Below the pieces are notes generated by a model. It was not told where the DNA came from, ran no database searches, and worked only from the letters and a program-made list of their open reading frames with translations. Shown here one piece after another: positions 41,113-50,626 of a stretch of 64,000 nucleotides of DNA. The position numbers and the translations under genes are program-made. Position 1 is the first letter of the stretch. The number at the start of each line of letters is the position of its first letter. This stretch comes from Granulosicoccus sp. (GTDB taxonomy: Bacteria; Pseudomonadota; Gammaproteobacteria; Granulosicoccales; Granulosicoccaceae): positions 37,229 to 101,228 of the forward strand of contig JALZWO010000001.1 in the NCBI GenBank assembly GCA_023300375.1. The letters are read 5' to 3'.

Positions 41113-43348
41113 GACTATGTCCGAATCGTCGTGTACCTGCTCGCAGTGAATTTAGCGTAACCGATAGCGTACTCAACGCCATGGCCAAGACTGCCATCAC
41201 CGGATGCACATAACCAAACAGAGCGGCAGGCAACATCAGTGCGTTGTAAGCTAAAGCCCACAGTATGTTACTGCGCAGCACTTGAGAGGCTCTAGATGTT
41301 ATCCGTAGAGCAACCAATATCCGATCAAGACCACCATCGAGTACCGCCATTGCCGCCGCATTTTTAGCAAGATCACTCGCCTTGCCTGTGGCAATTCCCA
41401 AGGTAGAAGCTGCCAAGGCTGGGCCATCATTCAAACCATCGCCCACAAAACCGACTACCCGCCCCTGCTCTGTGAGCTGCACAACCAGTGCTGCTTTGTC
41501 CTCAGGAGATGCCTGAGCTTGCCAATCTATACCCAATGTTTCAGCGACAACTCTCACGCTATCTGGCCGATCACCACTCACCAGCTTAATATCCGCACCA
41601 CGACTTTTGAGTTGAGAAATTAATGAGCTGGCATCCTGACGCAACTCATCGGCTAGGTATACAGCACCGACGTACTCACCATTAAGTGCCACACAAACCT
41701 CACTGGCATACGATAAGGCATCAGCCTCAGCACTGGATAGCTCAACCGTGATGGGCACTGATGTACTTACCCACTGACGTGAACCTGCCAGTATCACCAC
41801 CCCATTGGCAAGTTTGCAACAAACACCCTTACCCGGCAATTCGGTAAATATTGCATCACTTGTCCGGTTTTGCACATCAACTGGGCTTTCATCGTGGTTA
41901 CTACTTTGACTATTGCTTAGGTCGCCAAGCAGTTCACTCGCTTGATGAATGGCTAACATCAAGGGATGTGATGAACCCTTACCCGCCAGTGCAGCTTGCA
42001 CGATGACATCATCTGTCGAAAACCCCATCGCTGCATGAACATCCTGCACCGTAGGCTTGCCTACCGTTAGGGTGCCTGTTTTGTCGAGCAACAGCGTATC
42101 GACCCTGCGTGCTTTATCAAGGACACTTGCATCACGCAAAATGATGCCTTCCTGTGCAGCTCTGGCCGCAGTCACAGAGACTACCAACGGTACAGCCAAT
42201 GACAAGGCGCAAGGACAACTAACCACCAGTACGGCAAGAGCACGCTCAAGAGTGTCGGACACAGAAGTGCCAAGGGCAAGCAAAACCACCGACACGACTA
42301 AAGCCAATACCAGCAGCAAAGGCACCAGCCAGAATGCTACGCTGTCGGCAATCGACATTAGGTTAGTTTTCTTGTTAAGAAAACGCCCAACCGAGCTGGC
42401 GAGTACGTCCATTCGCCGATTACCCAGCGTTGAGGTTACGCGCAGTGTTAGCGTGCCATTCAGGTTGAGCATGCCAGCATGTATTTCATCACCGGGCCCA
42501 AGTAGCTCCGGCATCGATTCCCCGTTCAACAGGCCTGCATCAACAGACACTGAACCTGCGACAACCACACCGTCCATACAGATTCTCTCACCTGCATGGC
42601 TTTGTATTTTGTCGCCCACAACCAGTACAGACAAAGGCACCAGTTCGGATGTGGATAGATCATTAACTCGTCGCGCTTTAACAGGCGATAAATCGAGGAG
42701 CTCTCTTACCGCATTGGTTGCCGTACGGTGAGCACCAAAATCTGCAAGTCGAGCAATGAGCTGGAAAGTCACCAGCATAACGGGCACATCAAACCAGACA
42801 TCTGATCCACCATTAGCTAGAGTGACAAGCGAACCCAAGGTGGCAGCCACCGTTGCTACAAAGATCAGAGAGTCCATGCCAGGCACGCGAGCACGTAAGC
42901 CCAGCCATCCCAACTTAAGAAATGGCGCCGCTGAATAGAGGAGCACCGGTAGCGAGACGATGCCAGAAAATACGGCGAACCACCACGCCATGGCCTCAGT
43001 TGGCAATCCGATAAACAATCGGATCATACTGGCCATCATCACCCACAAGCCAAAGCCCAAAGCTACACCCAAACGCATGCGCATCTGCTTTTCAAACTTA
43101 CTGCTTTGCGATGCACGAGCAGGATCATCAATAGCTCGAGTGGCATAACCTAATTGGCCAATCGCTTTGCGAATCGTACTGTCTTCTAAGACATTGGCGT
43201 CGTGCTGAACGGTTGCCGTATCACTTAAAAAAGAAACACTGACATCCACCACACCTGGCAAACGACGCACCGCTCGTTCCACGGTGGCCGCACAACCACC
43301 ACAGAACATATCTTCAACGACAAAGACGCTCTCGTTGGGCGCCTGCAC
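41102..43348 (-). CDS. ccoI: copper-type P1B ATPase for cbb3 assembly (CcoI/FixI-like)
   Basis: 748 residues. An N-terminal heavy-metal domain carries the Cys pair in MFCGGCAATVERAV (Cys16, Cys19). Membrane helices surround the ion-path motif SCPCALSLAVPLVV, with the phosphorylation motif DKTGTLTVGKPTV, the nucleotide-domain SSHPLMLAI and GDGLNDGPALAAS. In cbb3 clusters this ATPase supplies copper for CuB assembly and is distinct from copper-detoxifying pumps. It starts 24 bases after ccoP ends. In E. coli-like or rhizobial clusters ccoG/ccoH lie between; here there is no room for them. Confidence 0.9.
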   Translation of the reverse strand: MQAPNESVFVVEDMFCGGCAATVERAVRRLPGVVDVSVSFLSDTATVQHDANVLEDSTIRKAIGQLGYATRAIDDPARASQSSKFEKQMRMRLGVALGFGLWVMMASMIRLFIGLPTEAMAWWFAVFSGIVSLPVLLYSAAPFLKLGWLGLRARVPGMDSLIFVATVAATLGSLVTLANGGSDVWFDVPVMLVTFQLIARLADFGAHRTATNAVRELLDLSPVKARRVNDLSTSELVPLSVLVVGDKIQSHAGERICMDGVVVAGSVSVDAGLLNGESMPELLGPGDEIHAGMLNLNGTLTLRVTSTLGNRRMDVLASSVGRFLNKKTNLMSIADSVAFWLVPLLLVLALVVSVVLLALGTSVSDTLERALAVLVVSCPCALSLAVPLVVSVTAARAAQEGIILRDASVLDKARRVDTLLLDKTGTLTVGKPTVQDVHAAMGFSTDDVIVQAALAGKGSSHPLMLAIHQASELLGDLSNSQSSNHDESPVDVQNRTSDAIFTELPGKGVCCKLANGVVILAGSRQWVSTSVPITVELSSAEADALSYASEVCVALNGEYVGAVYLADELRQDASSLISQLKSRGADIKLVSGDRPDSVRVVAETLGIDWQAQASPEDKAALVVQLTEQGRVVGFVGDGLNDGPALAASTLGIATGKASDLAKNAAAMAVLDGGLDRILVALRITSRASQVLRSNILWALAYNALMLPAALFGYVHPVMAVLAMALSTLSVTLNSLRAGTRRFGHSHGK

Positions 43349-43371
43349 GCTAATAAAGAAGCGCTGCCAGA

Positions 43372-44022
43372 TTAAACATCAGGCTCGCCCAACACAGAGA
43401 TTAACTCAGCACCACCGTTGAACGGACCCTCACGATCAGCGAACGCCTCACGCTCAGCCGCAAACCAGTCTGCATCGATCTCATCTGCAACGTTCGACCA
43501 TGAGTTACGAATGTAATTGAGTACCGCAGCCAGCTCTTGATCACTCAGGTGTGATTGCACTGGCATAACACCGTTGTACGTGTTGCCCATAACCACCATC
43601 TCTCCCTGAACACCATGGAGAAGTATTTGTGCAGGAATGCGAGCATCGGTCAGTACCCACTCAGAACCATCAAGAGGTGGAAATGCGCCCGCTAACCCTG
43701 CTCCGCTAGATTGATGGCAAGCTACACAATTGGCGTTGTAAACCGCTGCGCCATCCACTGGCAAGCTGCCCGGCAAAGGCAAGGCAGTTCGCAAATCACC
43801 TGCATCAGCTGGCACTGTGCCTTGCATGAAAAAATAGCTGACACCCCACGTAATCAAAGCCACGCAAAAAATGGTGTACCACAAAGGTAGCGGGTTCTTT
43901 AGCTCCTCTGGCTCAAACCCTTCACGACGATAAGAGCGAGTCTTACTGGATTCATCAATAGCGTTTGATGATTCATCTGATGTGCCTTGGCTTGCCTCTT
44001 TACGGCTATCTGGTTCGTTCAT
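43372..44022 (-). CDS. ccoP: cbb3 oxidase subunit III, mono-heme CcoP
   Basis: 216 residues. A charged N-terminus leads to the CcoP-type anchor FEPEELKNPLPLWYTIFCVALITWGVSYFF. A single class I cytochrome c domain follows, with CVACH (Cys99, Cys102, His103) and likely axial Met153 in NGVMPVQSHLSD. Standard CcoP is ~290-310 residues with two heme sites; here only one CxxCH exists, so the electron path into CcoO is shorter. ATGA overlap with ccoO upstream shows tight coupling. The sequence is otherwise normal, with no sign of frameshift. Confidence 0.9.
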   Translation of the reverse strand: MNEPDSRKEASQGTSDESSNAIDESSKTRSYRREGFEPEELKNPLPLWYTIFCVALITWGVSYFFMQGTVPADAGDLRTALPLPGSLPVDGAAVYNANCVACHQSSGAGLAGAFPPLDGSEWVLTDARIPAQILLHGVQGEMVVMGNTYNGVMPVQSHLSDQELAAVLNYIRNSWSNVADEIDADWFAAEREAFADREGPFNGGAELISVLGEPDV

Positions 44023-44726
44023 TGTGTCGCCCCCACCTTGGCTACCGGCGGTAACAACGTACCGCTTAATAAGTCAGTATCCAAGACACTCACTTTATCG
44101 TCGTCAGCTGACTTAGCTGCAGGTTGATCGTCGGGATCAGCTTGCGGCAAATCATCTGTGGGATAGGTATGGTCAAGACCGAGTAAGTATTCCACCAGAT
44201 CCATGGCATCAGGGGTGGCAATCACGGTGCCACCGCGAACACGGTACTCCGGTGGCAGATTAACAGCGGTCACGCCTTCAGGCACAAAATCGATAACGTC
44301 AAAAAGGAAGGGATACCCTGGCATGTTGCTGCCCGGCGATACTGACCGAGGAGCATAGAGGTGAGTCAGATGCCAGTCGACACTAGGTTGCCGAGCACCG
44401 ATGTTAAACAGGTCAGGCCCGGTTCGCATGGTTCCCATCAAATGTGGGTTGTCGTAGCTGTAGTCTTTAGGTACCGACGGCCTACCCCAACCACGTGTCA
44501 TGTCTGGTGCCAAACTGGCGTCACGTGGCTGCTGGCTGTGGCAGTACACACACCCTAAAGCGATATACGTTTGTCGACCTCGAGCTTGCGCCTCGGTATA
44601 CGGTGCTAAGGCCGCAGGTGGATTTTCCCCTGTGCGCAGTTGTATCGCAGGCATGATCAACAGTAGCATGGTGGCGTAAAGCAGGATAAGTGCGGCACCT
44701 GCAATGATGCCTAATGCGCGAGTCAT
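44019..44726 (-). CDS. ccoO: cbb3 oxidase subunit II, mono-heme CcoO
   Basis: 235 residues: one N-terminal membrane helix (ALGIIAGAALILLYATMLLLIM) and a periplasmic cytochrome c domain with CVYCH (Cys59, Cys62, His63), QQPRDASLAPDMTRGWGRPSVPKDYSYDNPHLMGTMRTGPDL, and axial Met in SPGSNMPGYPFLF. It relays electrons from CcoP to heme b of CcoN. A ~55-residue acidic tail (QADPDDQPAAKSADDDK) extends beyond the heme domain. Overlaps ccoN upstream and ccoP downstream by 4 bases each. Confidence 0.93.
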   Translation of the reverse strand: MTRALGIIAGAALILLYATMLLLIMPAIQLRTGENPPAALAPYTEAQARGRQTYIALGCVYCHSQQPRDASLAPDMTRGWGRPSVPKDYSYDNPHLMGTMRTGPDLFNIGARQPSVDWHLTHLYAPRSVSPGSNMPGYPFLFDVIDFVPEGVTAVNLPPEYRVRGGTVIATPDAMDLVEYLLGLDHTYPTDDLPQADPDDQPAAKSADDDKVSVLDTDLLSGTLLPPVAKVGATQ

Positions 44727-46384
44727 GATTTAGCTCCGTTAGCAACTTCAACATTCTTACGCTTACCAAATCCTTGCATTAGCTTTGGTGGAGCATCGCT
44801 CGCCGGACCCATGCGCCGCATGACAAGAATAAAGTGGGCTGCAAATACTACATGCCCAAGCGTCATCAAAGACCCCCCTACAGAACGTGCCTTCAAGTAC
44901 GGCATGGTGAGTAGCACCGAATCCATAAACGGACGGGTTGCATCAAGCATTGCTGTGCCCTGTAACCAACCCCCTATCGATAGCGGCCAAAAATAGATAC
45001 CAAAACCCAAAAACACTAACCAGAAATGCAATTCTATCGCCCAGATATGCGGCCATTCCCAAGCCACAAGCCTTGGCAAGATGAAGTAAATAGAGCCAAA
45101 CAAGATGAAAGAGAAAAAGCCATAAACGCCCATATGTGCATGAGCCACTGTGTAGTGCGTGAAGTGAGTAATGACGTTTACTGAACGCAACGCTTCAATA
45201 GAGCCTTGCACGGACGCAAAGGTGTACATCATGGCTCCTGCGACCACAAAACGCAAAGTCGGTGAACTCAACACCATCCGCCATCGGGAATAAATAGTCA
45301 TATGATGGTTTATCGCGACCGCAAGTACCGGTATCACCATCATGACGCTTGTCACTATGGACAAGGTGGTTAACCATGTCGGTACTGGTCCACCAATCAA
45401 ATGATGCACGCCTACTTGGCTATAGAACAAAGCCAGTGCCCAGAATCCGATGAGTGACAAAGAGTATGAATAGATGGGCGTACCAGTAATTTTCGGAATG
45501 AAGTAGTAAGCAGCGGCCAGACCCAACGGTGACATCCATAGTCCCAACACGTTGTGTGCAAACCACCAATTCATAATGGCTTGCTCGACGCCTGTGAACA
45601 AAGGTAGTTTCGCGGTGATAAGCAGCATGGGAAACCACACCAAGGCTGCAATGAGATACCACGCGCTGACATAAAGATGATGCACACGACGACGTAGAAT
45701 GGTCATCAATAGAGGCACGGCAGCCAACGCACCGCCCAGAACTAAAAAGATATCGACGAACCAAGGAAACTCGAGCCACTCAAGCCCTTCGCTCATTCCT
45801 CCAAGTACTGCAACAGTACCGGAGAACATACCAATATTCCAAAGCATCGCACCCAAAGTGGCGTATTGCCCACCCAAAAGCGGTGTTTTAAACAGCCGCG
45901 GTACCAACCAGATACCTACGCCCACGCCTGCCATAGAAGCCCAGCCATAAGCCACTACGTTTAGATGTGCAGGTCTCACTCTGCCAAATGTCAGCACAGC
46001 ATCCTGAATGAGCCAATCTGGAACATGCAGCTTGATGGAGGCAACTACACCAAATAGTGAGCCCAGTAATAACCAGACGATGGATGAAGATAACCACCAT
46101 AAAACTGGCGTACGACCTGATCGGTCAAACACGCGCCGTTCGGCTAATTCCTCTTCATCAATATTCAGGTCACCCTCTTCGTGCTCTTTCTGGATGCCCT
46201 TACGGCGAACGCCGGTTAAGGCTGGATCTTCTTCACGACCCAATTCACCTTCGGCAAAGATGACTTTCGCCGCCTCTTCACCGTCTCCCCATTGATCGTT
46301 TGCAAGTCCCCAAACCATTAAAAAGATACCACCGATGGATATCAGGAACGTCATGGCTAGTAAAAACGCTATTGCTGGTGTCAT
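44723..46384 (-). CDS. ccoN: cbb3 oxidase subunit I with N-terminal CcoS-like segment
   Basis: 553 residues. Residues ~94-530 are the CcoN heme-copper core: low-spin heme His140 (RPAHLNVVAYGW), CuB ligands His277 (WWFAHNVLG) and His327/His328 (GVHHLIGGP), cbb3-type Tyr in PIYSYSLSLIGFW, and heme ligands His415/His417 (VAHAHMG). Residues 1-55 are extra. One membrane helix (FLLAMTFLISIGGIFLMVWGL) is followed by NDQWGDGEEAAKVIFAEGE, which resembles the small assembly protein CcoS (helix, then W-x-GQFDDxxGPAxRILxDD). A charged linker (~56-92) joins them. No separate ccoS, ccoQ, ccoG or ccoH is in the cluster. It reduces O2 to water with proton pumping. Confidence 0.92.
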   Translation of the reverse strand: MTPAIAFLLAMTFLISIGGIFLMVWGLANDQWGDGEEAAKVIFAEGELGREEDPALTGVRRKGIQKEHEEGDLNIDEEELAERRVFDRSGRTPVLWWLSSSIVWLLLGSLFGVVASIKLHVPDWLIQDAVLTFGRVRPAHLNVVAYGWASMAGVGVGIWLVPRLFKTPLLGGQYATLGAMLWNIGMFSGTVAVLGGMSEGLEWLEFPWFVDIFLVLGGALAAVPLLMTILRRRVHHLYVSAWYLIAALVWFPMLLITAKLPLFTGVEQAIMNWWFAHNVLGLWMSPLGLAAAYYFIPKITGTPIYSYSLSLIGFWALALFYSQVGVHHLIGGPVPTWLTTLSIVTSVMMVIPVLAVAINHHMTIYSRWRMVLSSPTLRFVVAGAMMYTFASVQGSIEALRSVNVITHFTHYTVAHAHMGVYGFFSFILFGSIYFILPRLVAWEWPHIWAIELHFWLVFLGFGIYFWPLSIGGWLQGTAMLDATRPFMDSVLLTMPYLKARSVGGSLMTLGHVVFAAHFILVMRRMGPASDAPPKLMQGFGKRKNVEVANGAKS

Positions 46385-46479
46385 TCTTCTTCGCTAAATC
46401 GCCACTACTTTGCGGCGTTGGAATGATAGCTCAGAGACCCCACAGACTGTCAATCTGGATTTACAAGTGTATTACATAC

Positions 46480-47256
46480 TCAAACTGACAGTTTAGACAA
46501 ATAGACCTCTAAAACGGCTACATCATCAGGGCTATCGACCCCACGTGCAGGGCTATTTTGAACAGCCCCCACATGGATTCGGCCACCGTGATAAAGCACT
46601 CGGAGTTGCTCAAGCTGCTCTTCGTTCTCAAGTTCACAGGGCTGCAAATTTTGGTAGCGATGCAAATAACCACAGCGGTAGGCGTACATGCCGATGTGCA
46701 GGTAACTTGCAGGCAGGGTGGCATCGGTGGTTGGTTTATCAGTCAACAGAGCGCTGCGCTGCGCAGGAATGCTTGCTCTACTAAAGTAGATTGCCATGTC
46801 ACTGTGATCACGAACCACTTTCACTCGATTAAAATTCGCATAATCCTCGGCTGATGTCATCCGCATACAAAGAGTGGCCATATCGGCATCAGGGTGCGCT
46901 TGTAAGTTGCCAGCCAGCAGATCAAGATGAGCTGCGGGTGTGGCTGGCTCATCGCCTTGTAGCCCCACAATAATCTGATCGTCCGTCCATTGGCGACGTT
47001 GTGCCACCTCGGCAATTCTGTCTGTCCCGCTAGGATGATCTTCGCGCGTCATTTCCACATCCAAACCTGCATCCGTGCACACCCGAGCGATGCGTTCATC
47101 GTCAGTAGCCACCACAACAACCGCCGCTGATGATTCCTCAGCGCGTTTGGCTGTATGCAGAATCATTGGCACACCGTTGAGCAGATGCAACGGCTTGCCA
47201 GGAAACCGCGCGGAGGCGTAGCGTGCAGGTATGACAACGCTGTACGGCTGTTGCAT
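46480..47256 (-). CDS. kdsB: 3-deoxy-manno-octulosonate cytidylyltransferase
   Basis: 258 residues; activates Kdo to CMP-Kdo for the lipopolysaccharide core. Seen: VVIPARYASARFPGKPLHLLNGVPMILHTAKRA, VVVATDDERIARVC, MTREDHPSGTDRIAEV, VGLQGDEPATPAAHLDLL, and the HIGMYAYRCGYLHRYQNLQPCELENEEQLEQLRVLYHG region that binds Kdo. It is the last gene of the comEC-exbB-exbD-msbA-lpxK-kdsB run, 12 bases after lpxK. Confidence 0.95.
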   Translation of the reverse strand: MQQPYSVVIPARYASARFPGKPLHLLNGVPMILHTAKRAEESSAAVVVVATDDERIARVCTDAGLDVEMTREDHPSGTDRIAEVAQRRQWTDDQIIVGLQGDEPATPAAHLDLLAGNLQAHPDADMATLCMRMTSAEDYANFNRVKVVRDHSDMAIYFSRASIPAQRSALLTDKPTTDATLPASYLHIGMYAYRCGYLHRYQNLQPCELENEEQLEQLRVLYHGGRIHVGAVQNSPARGVDSPDDVAVLEVYLSKLSV

Positions 47257-47268
47257 GAGTCGTTGATC

Positions 47269-48321
47269 CTAAGCTTTTGTTAACTTTTCACGTTGAAGCT
47301 GCGCCTCAAGTTGCACTATGCCTGAGTGCAAAGCCTCTGTTACGCGAACAGTGGTTTTTACCTCGAATACCTTTACCGGCAGATCACCCAGAGCGCGAAG
47401 TTTAACCGCGTCTTTCGACGTGACGAGCACAGGCAGGTTGTTGATGGTTTTCACATCATCTATTGAATATACATGGTGATCAGGTTTAGCAATACCGGTA
47501 ACCTTCAGTCCCGCTTGCGTTAGCGCATTAAAAAAACGCTCAGGGTGGCCAATACCTGCCATGGCTATAACCGACTGACCGTGCCAGCTGGCGATGGTTT
47601 GTGTGTGCCCGTCAAGTAAATTTATCGTGCTGGACAATTGCAAGGTAAACCGTTGAGCTTGGAAAGGATTCTCAGTACCTGAACTATGCTCCTGCGCTAA
47701 TGAAGCATGCACAGCATCGCTGCCCTGAGTGGCCACCAAATCAGCACGACGCCATCGCTTACACGACTCACGAAGTGGCCCAGCCGGTAGTAGCCACCGG
47801 TTTCCAAAGCCACGTTCACCATCAACCACTAACACTGTCGCGGATCGATGCATGGCCAAGTGCTGCAGCCCATCGTCTGAAAATACAATGTCGCAGTCAG
47901 TCTGACCTTCTACGTGTGATACGGCATCTGCGCGTTTGATACAAACACATACCGGTACACCCGTTTGTCGAGATAGCATTAGAGGCTCATCACCGACAAA
48001 TTCGGCGGTATCACTATCGCTGATGAGACGGGGTAGAACGTGACGCTCACCGCCATAGCCTCTGCTAACGATTGCCGGCTTCCAACCTCGTGCTTTGAAC
48101 TCTTCCACAAGAAATGCTGTGAGTGGTGTTTTGCCAGTCCCACCGACTACAAGGTTACCCACAACGACCACTGGCAAAGAGGAAGGCATTGTTTTCAGTA
48201 AACCCGCGGTGTACAAAAACCTACGAATAAAGATAAGCAGTCGATACACTTGTGACACCGGCCACAACAGGCAGGTGCGAAAACTACGCGTGCGCCACAG
48301 CACCTCGATGGCATGACTCAC
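47269..48321 (-). CDS. lpxK: tetraacyldisaccharide 4'-kinase
   Basis: 350 residues; phosphorylates the lipid A precursor at the 4' position at the inner membrane. An N-terminal hydrophobic/amphipathic segment (LLIFIRRFLYTAGLL) precedes the Walker A VVVGNLVVGGTGKTPLTAFLVE, SRGYGG, FVGDEPLMLSRQTGVPVCV, the catalytic/Walker B region CDIVFSDDGLQHLAM, and GNRWLLPAGPLRE. It lies 8 bases after msbA, whose product exports the finished lipid A, and 12 bases before kdsB. Confidence 0.95.
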   Translation of the reverse strand: MSHAIEVLWRTRSFRTCLLWPVSQVYRLLIFIRRFLYTAGLLKTMPSSLPVVVVGNLVVGGTGKTPLTAFLVEEFKARGWKPAIVSRGYGGERHVLPRLISDSDTAEFVGDEPLMLSRQTGVPVCVCIKRADAVSHVEGQTDCDIVFSDDGLQHLAMHRSATVLVVDGERGFGNRWLLPAGPLRESCKRWRRADLVATQGSDAVHASLAQEHSSGTENPFQAQRFTLQLSSTINLLDGHTQTIASWHGQSVIAMAGIGHPERFFNALTQAGLKVTGIAKPDHHVYSIDDVKTINNLPVLVTSKDAVKLRALGDLPVKVFEVKTTVRVTEALHSGIVQLEAQLQREKLTKA

Positions 48322-48329
48322 TTGTTCAC

Positions 48330-50201
48330 CTAGCGAAATTGCAACTGATGCAACTTGTAGTAATGTGCTTGATTAGCCAGCAGCTCTTGATGGTTACCGA
48401 TCTCAACTATTTTTCCCTTGTCCATAACTACAATACGATCAGCTTGTTCTATAGTGGATAAGCGATGCGCGATAACCAAGGTGGTACGACCACGCATAAG
48501 GGCATCTAGGCCTTGCTGTACCTTTCGTTCAGACTCAGTATCTAAGGCAGAGGTGGCTTCGTCAAGGATAAGTATGGGCGCGTTTTTGAGCAAAGCACGA
48601 GCTATGGCAACGCGTTGCTTTTGCCCCCCAGAAAGCATCACTCCATTCTCCCCTACCAACGTGACATAACCATCGGGTAGAGCTGTAATGAATTCGTGTG
48701 CATGTGCAGCCTTACACGCTGCGTGCAATGTAGCCTCATCAATTGACTCACTACTACCGTATGCAATATTGCTAGCAATTGTGTCATTAAACAACATGAC
48801 ATCCTGACTCACAGTGGCAATTCTTCCACGCAACGAACGCAAAGTGTAATCATCGACAGACAGGCCATTGACCTGCATCTCTCCAGAATCTAGCTCGTAC
48901 AGGCGCGGCAGTAGATTGACCAAAGAGGTTTTGCCACTACCCGACTCACCCACAAAGGCGATGGTTTCGCCAGCAGCGATATTCAGGCAGATGTTATGCA
49001 GAACCGCAGGTTTGTCTTCGGTATATCTTAAGCATACATCTCGATATTCGATGGATTGAATATCTGCACCCAGCGTACTTGTTCCGTTATCCCGCTCAGA
49101 TTCCAGATCAAGAATGGCAAAGAGGCTTTCACCAGCAGCGATGCCTTTTTGAATTTGGCTATTCAAGGAGGTCATGCGCTTGAGAGGTGCAAACAGCAAT
49201 AACATGGCCGTGATAAATGACATGAAACTGCCCACTGATATGCGATCAGCAACCTCACCACTTGACGCAATGTACACAATGGTGGCCAAGGCGCACGCCA
49301 CAAGCATCTGCACGATTGGTTCGTTTAACGCCTTAACTACCGTCTCTTTCATGTTGAAAGCACGGTTGCTTTCATTAGCCAGCTCAAACTGAGCCATCTC
49401 TTCGTCTTGTCCACCAAATATCTTTATAACGCGAGCACCTTCAACCGCTTCCTGAATCACATGGCTTACCTCACCCATGGAGCCTTGAATGCTGCGACTG
49501 ATGGCGCGAAATTTCTTACTAACACGCGCAACAACAACGACAATGACGGGGCCAATAACCAGAAAAGTCAGTGCCAACTGCCAGCTCTGATAGAACATGA
49601 GCCCCAGTAAACCAATCGCTGTGAGCGAATCACGGACCATAACCGTCAGGGAGTTGCTCGCTGCATTAGCCACCATCTGACTATTGAACGTAATGCGAGA
49701 GATCAGTTCGCCGGAGGAGGATCTGTCATAGAACGCTGTTGGTAGGGTGAGGTATTTTTCAAATATCTCACTTCTTAACTGCTTGATGACTCGCCAACCA
49801 ATCCAGGCAATGTAATAGGTGGATGCAAAACCAGAAACACCGCGAAGTAGAAAAATACCGATGATCATTAGCGGCACCACCAAGATGGCCGATTGATCCT
49901 GATCGACAAAACTACCATCGAGCATGGGTTTCATCAAAGCGGCGAAGGCTGTGTCTGTTATGGCATACCCCAGCATGCCAGCTACCGCAATAGCAAACTG
50001 TTTTTTGTAGGGTTTGATATAAACCAACAGGCGACGATAAGTGTCTGCGCCGGACACGCTGGAGGCTGCACCGAGTAGGCCATCAGAAGGCGTATTAACG
50101 CCTAGCTTGCGGGTATTGGGACCTTTATCAACTACACCTTTATCACCTGCATTTTTTGCAGACGCTAAAGCCTCCTTCGCTTGCGTATCACCCTCCATCA
50201 T
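48330..50201 (-). CDS. msbA: lipid A export ABC transporter MsbA, extended N-terminus
   Basis: 623-residue half-transporter. Six membrane helices (~70-355) are followed by the ATPase domain with Walker A FVGESGSGKTSLVN, Q-loop VSQDVMLFNDTIASNIAYG, signature MLSGGQKQRVAIARALL, Walker B ILILDEATSALD and H-loop VIAHRLSTIE. It flips lipid A-core across the inner membrane. Compared with E. coli MsbA (582 residues) it has ~40 extra polar residues before the first helix. The start is ATGATG, so Met2 (50198) is also possible. Tight neighbours exbD (8 bases upstream) and lpxK (8 bases downstream) confirm operon membership. Confidence 0.94.
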   Translation of the reverse strand: MMEGDTQAKEALASAKNAGDKGVVDKGPNTRKLGVNTPSDGLLGAASSVSGADTYRRLLVYIKPYKKQFAIAVAGMLGYAITDTAFAALMKPMLDGSFVDQDQSAILVVPLMIIGIFLLRGVSGFASTYYIAWIGWRVIKQLRSEIFEKYLTLPTAFYDRSSSGELISRITFNSQMVANAASNSLTVMVRDSLTAIGLLGLMFYQSWQLALTFLVIGPVIVVVVARVSKKFRAISRSIQGSMGEVSHVIQEAVEGARVIKIFGGQDEEMAQFELANESNRAFNMKETVVKALNEPIVQMLVACALATIVYIASSGEVADRISVGSFMSFITAMLLLFAPLKRMTSLNSQIQKGIAAGESLFAILDLESERDNGTSTLGADIQSIEYRDVCLRYTEDKPAVLHNICLNIAAGETIAFVGESGSGKTSLVNLLPRLYELDSGEMQVNGLSVDDYTLRSLRGRIATVSQDVMLFNDTIASNIAYGSSESIDEATLHAACKAAHAHEFITALPDGYVTLVGENGVMLSGGQKQRVAIARALLKNAPILILDEATSALDTESERKVQQGLDALMRGRTTLVIAHRLSTIEQADRIVVMDKGKIVEIGNHQELLANQAHYYKLHQLQFR

Positions 50202-50209
50202 TGGCGGCT

Positions 50210-50626
50210 TTAGTTAGCGGTTCGAGATGTGGCGATAGTAATATTCAGAATACCTAACTGCCCTGATGCATCCATCGCCGTCACTACCGCCTGATGGGGA
50301 ACTTGTGCATCAGCTCTGATCGTTAAAGGAATATCACGGCGACCGTTGGACACTTTAAACAGCGCGTTTTGCAAACTGATCAGGTCTGATTTAACGACCT
50401 CCTGATCATCTATAAAGTAACGCCCTGCTGCATTGATCACAATCTCGATTCGCTCAGCCGCGGCGGCTGTTTCTGTTTCAGTTGCCTGCGGAAGCTGTAA
50501 GGAAATTTGCGACTCTTTTTGAAAGGTGGTGGACACCATAAAAAAAATGAGTAGCAGGAATACCACATCGATAAGTGGCGTTAAGTTGAGTTCCAGTTCT
50601 TCGCTCTGAGCTCGGGCAAACTTCAT
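50210..50626 (-). CDS. exbD: biopolymer transport protein ExbD/TolR
   Basis: 138 residues: short cytoplasmic N-terminus, one membrane helix (LTPLIDVVFLLLIFFMVSTTF) with the proton-path Asp25 in the NLTPLIDVVFLLLIFFM signature, and a periplasmic domain. With ExbB it forms the proton-driven motor energising outer-membrane transport. It starts in an ATGA overlap with exbB. The exbBD pair ahead of msbA-lpxK-kdsB is a recurring gammaproteobacterial layout; TonB is not in the window. Confidence 0.94.
   Translation of the reverse strand: MKFARAQSEELELNLTPLIDVVFLLLIFFMVSTTFQKESQISLQLPQATETETAAAAERIEIVINAAGRYFIDDQEVVKSDLISLQNALFKVSNGRRDIPLTIRADAQVPHQAVVTAMDASGQLGILNITIATSRTAN

Noticed and set aside
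46385..46479. Possible FNR/ANR box before ccoN
   Set aside because: Low-oxygen control would be expected, but no TTGAT-N4-ATCAA-like site is present in this gap.
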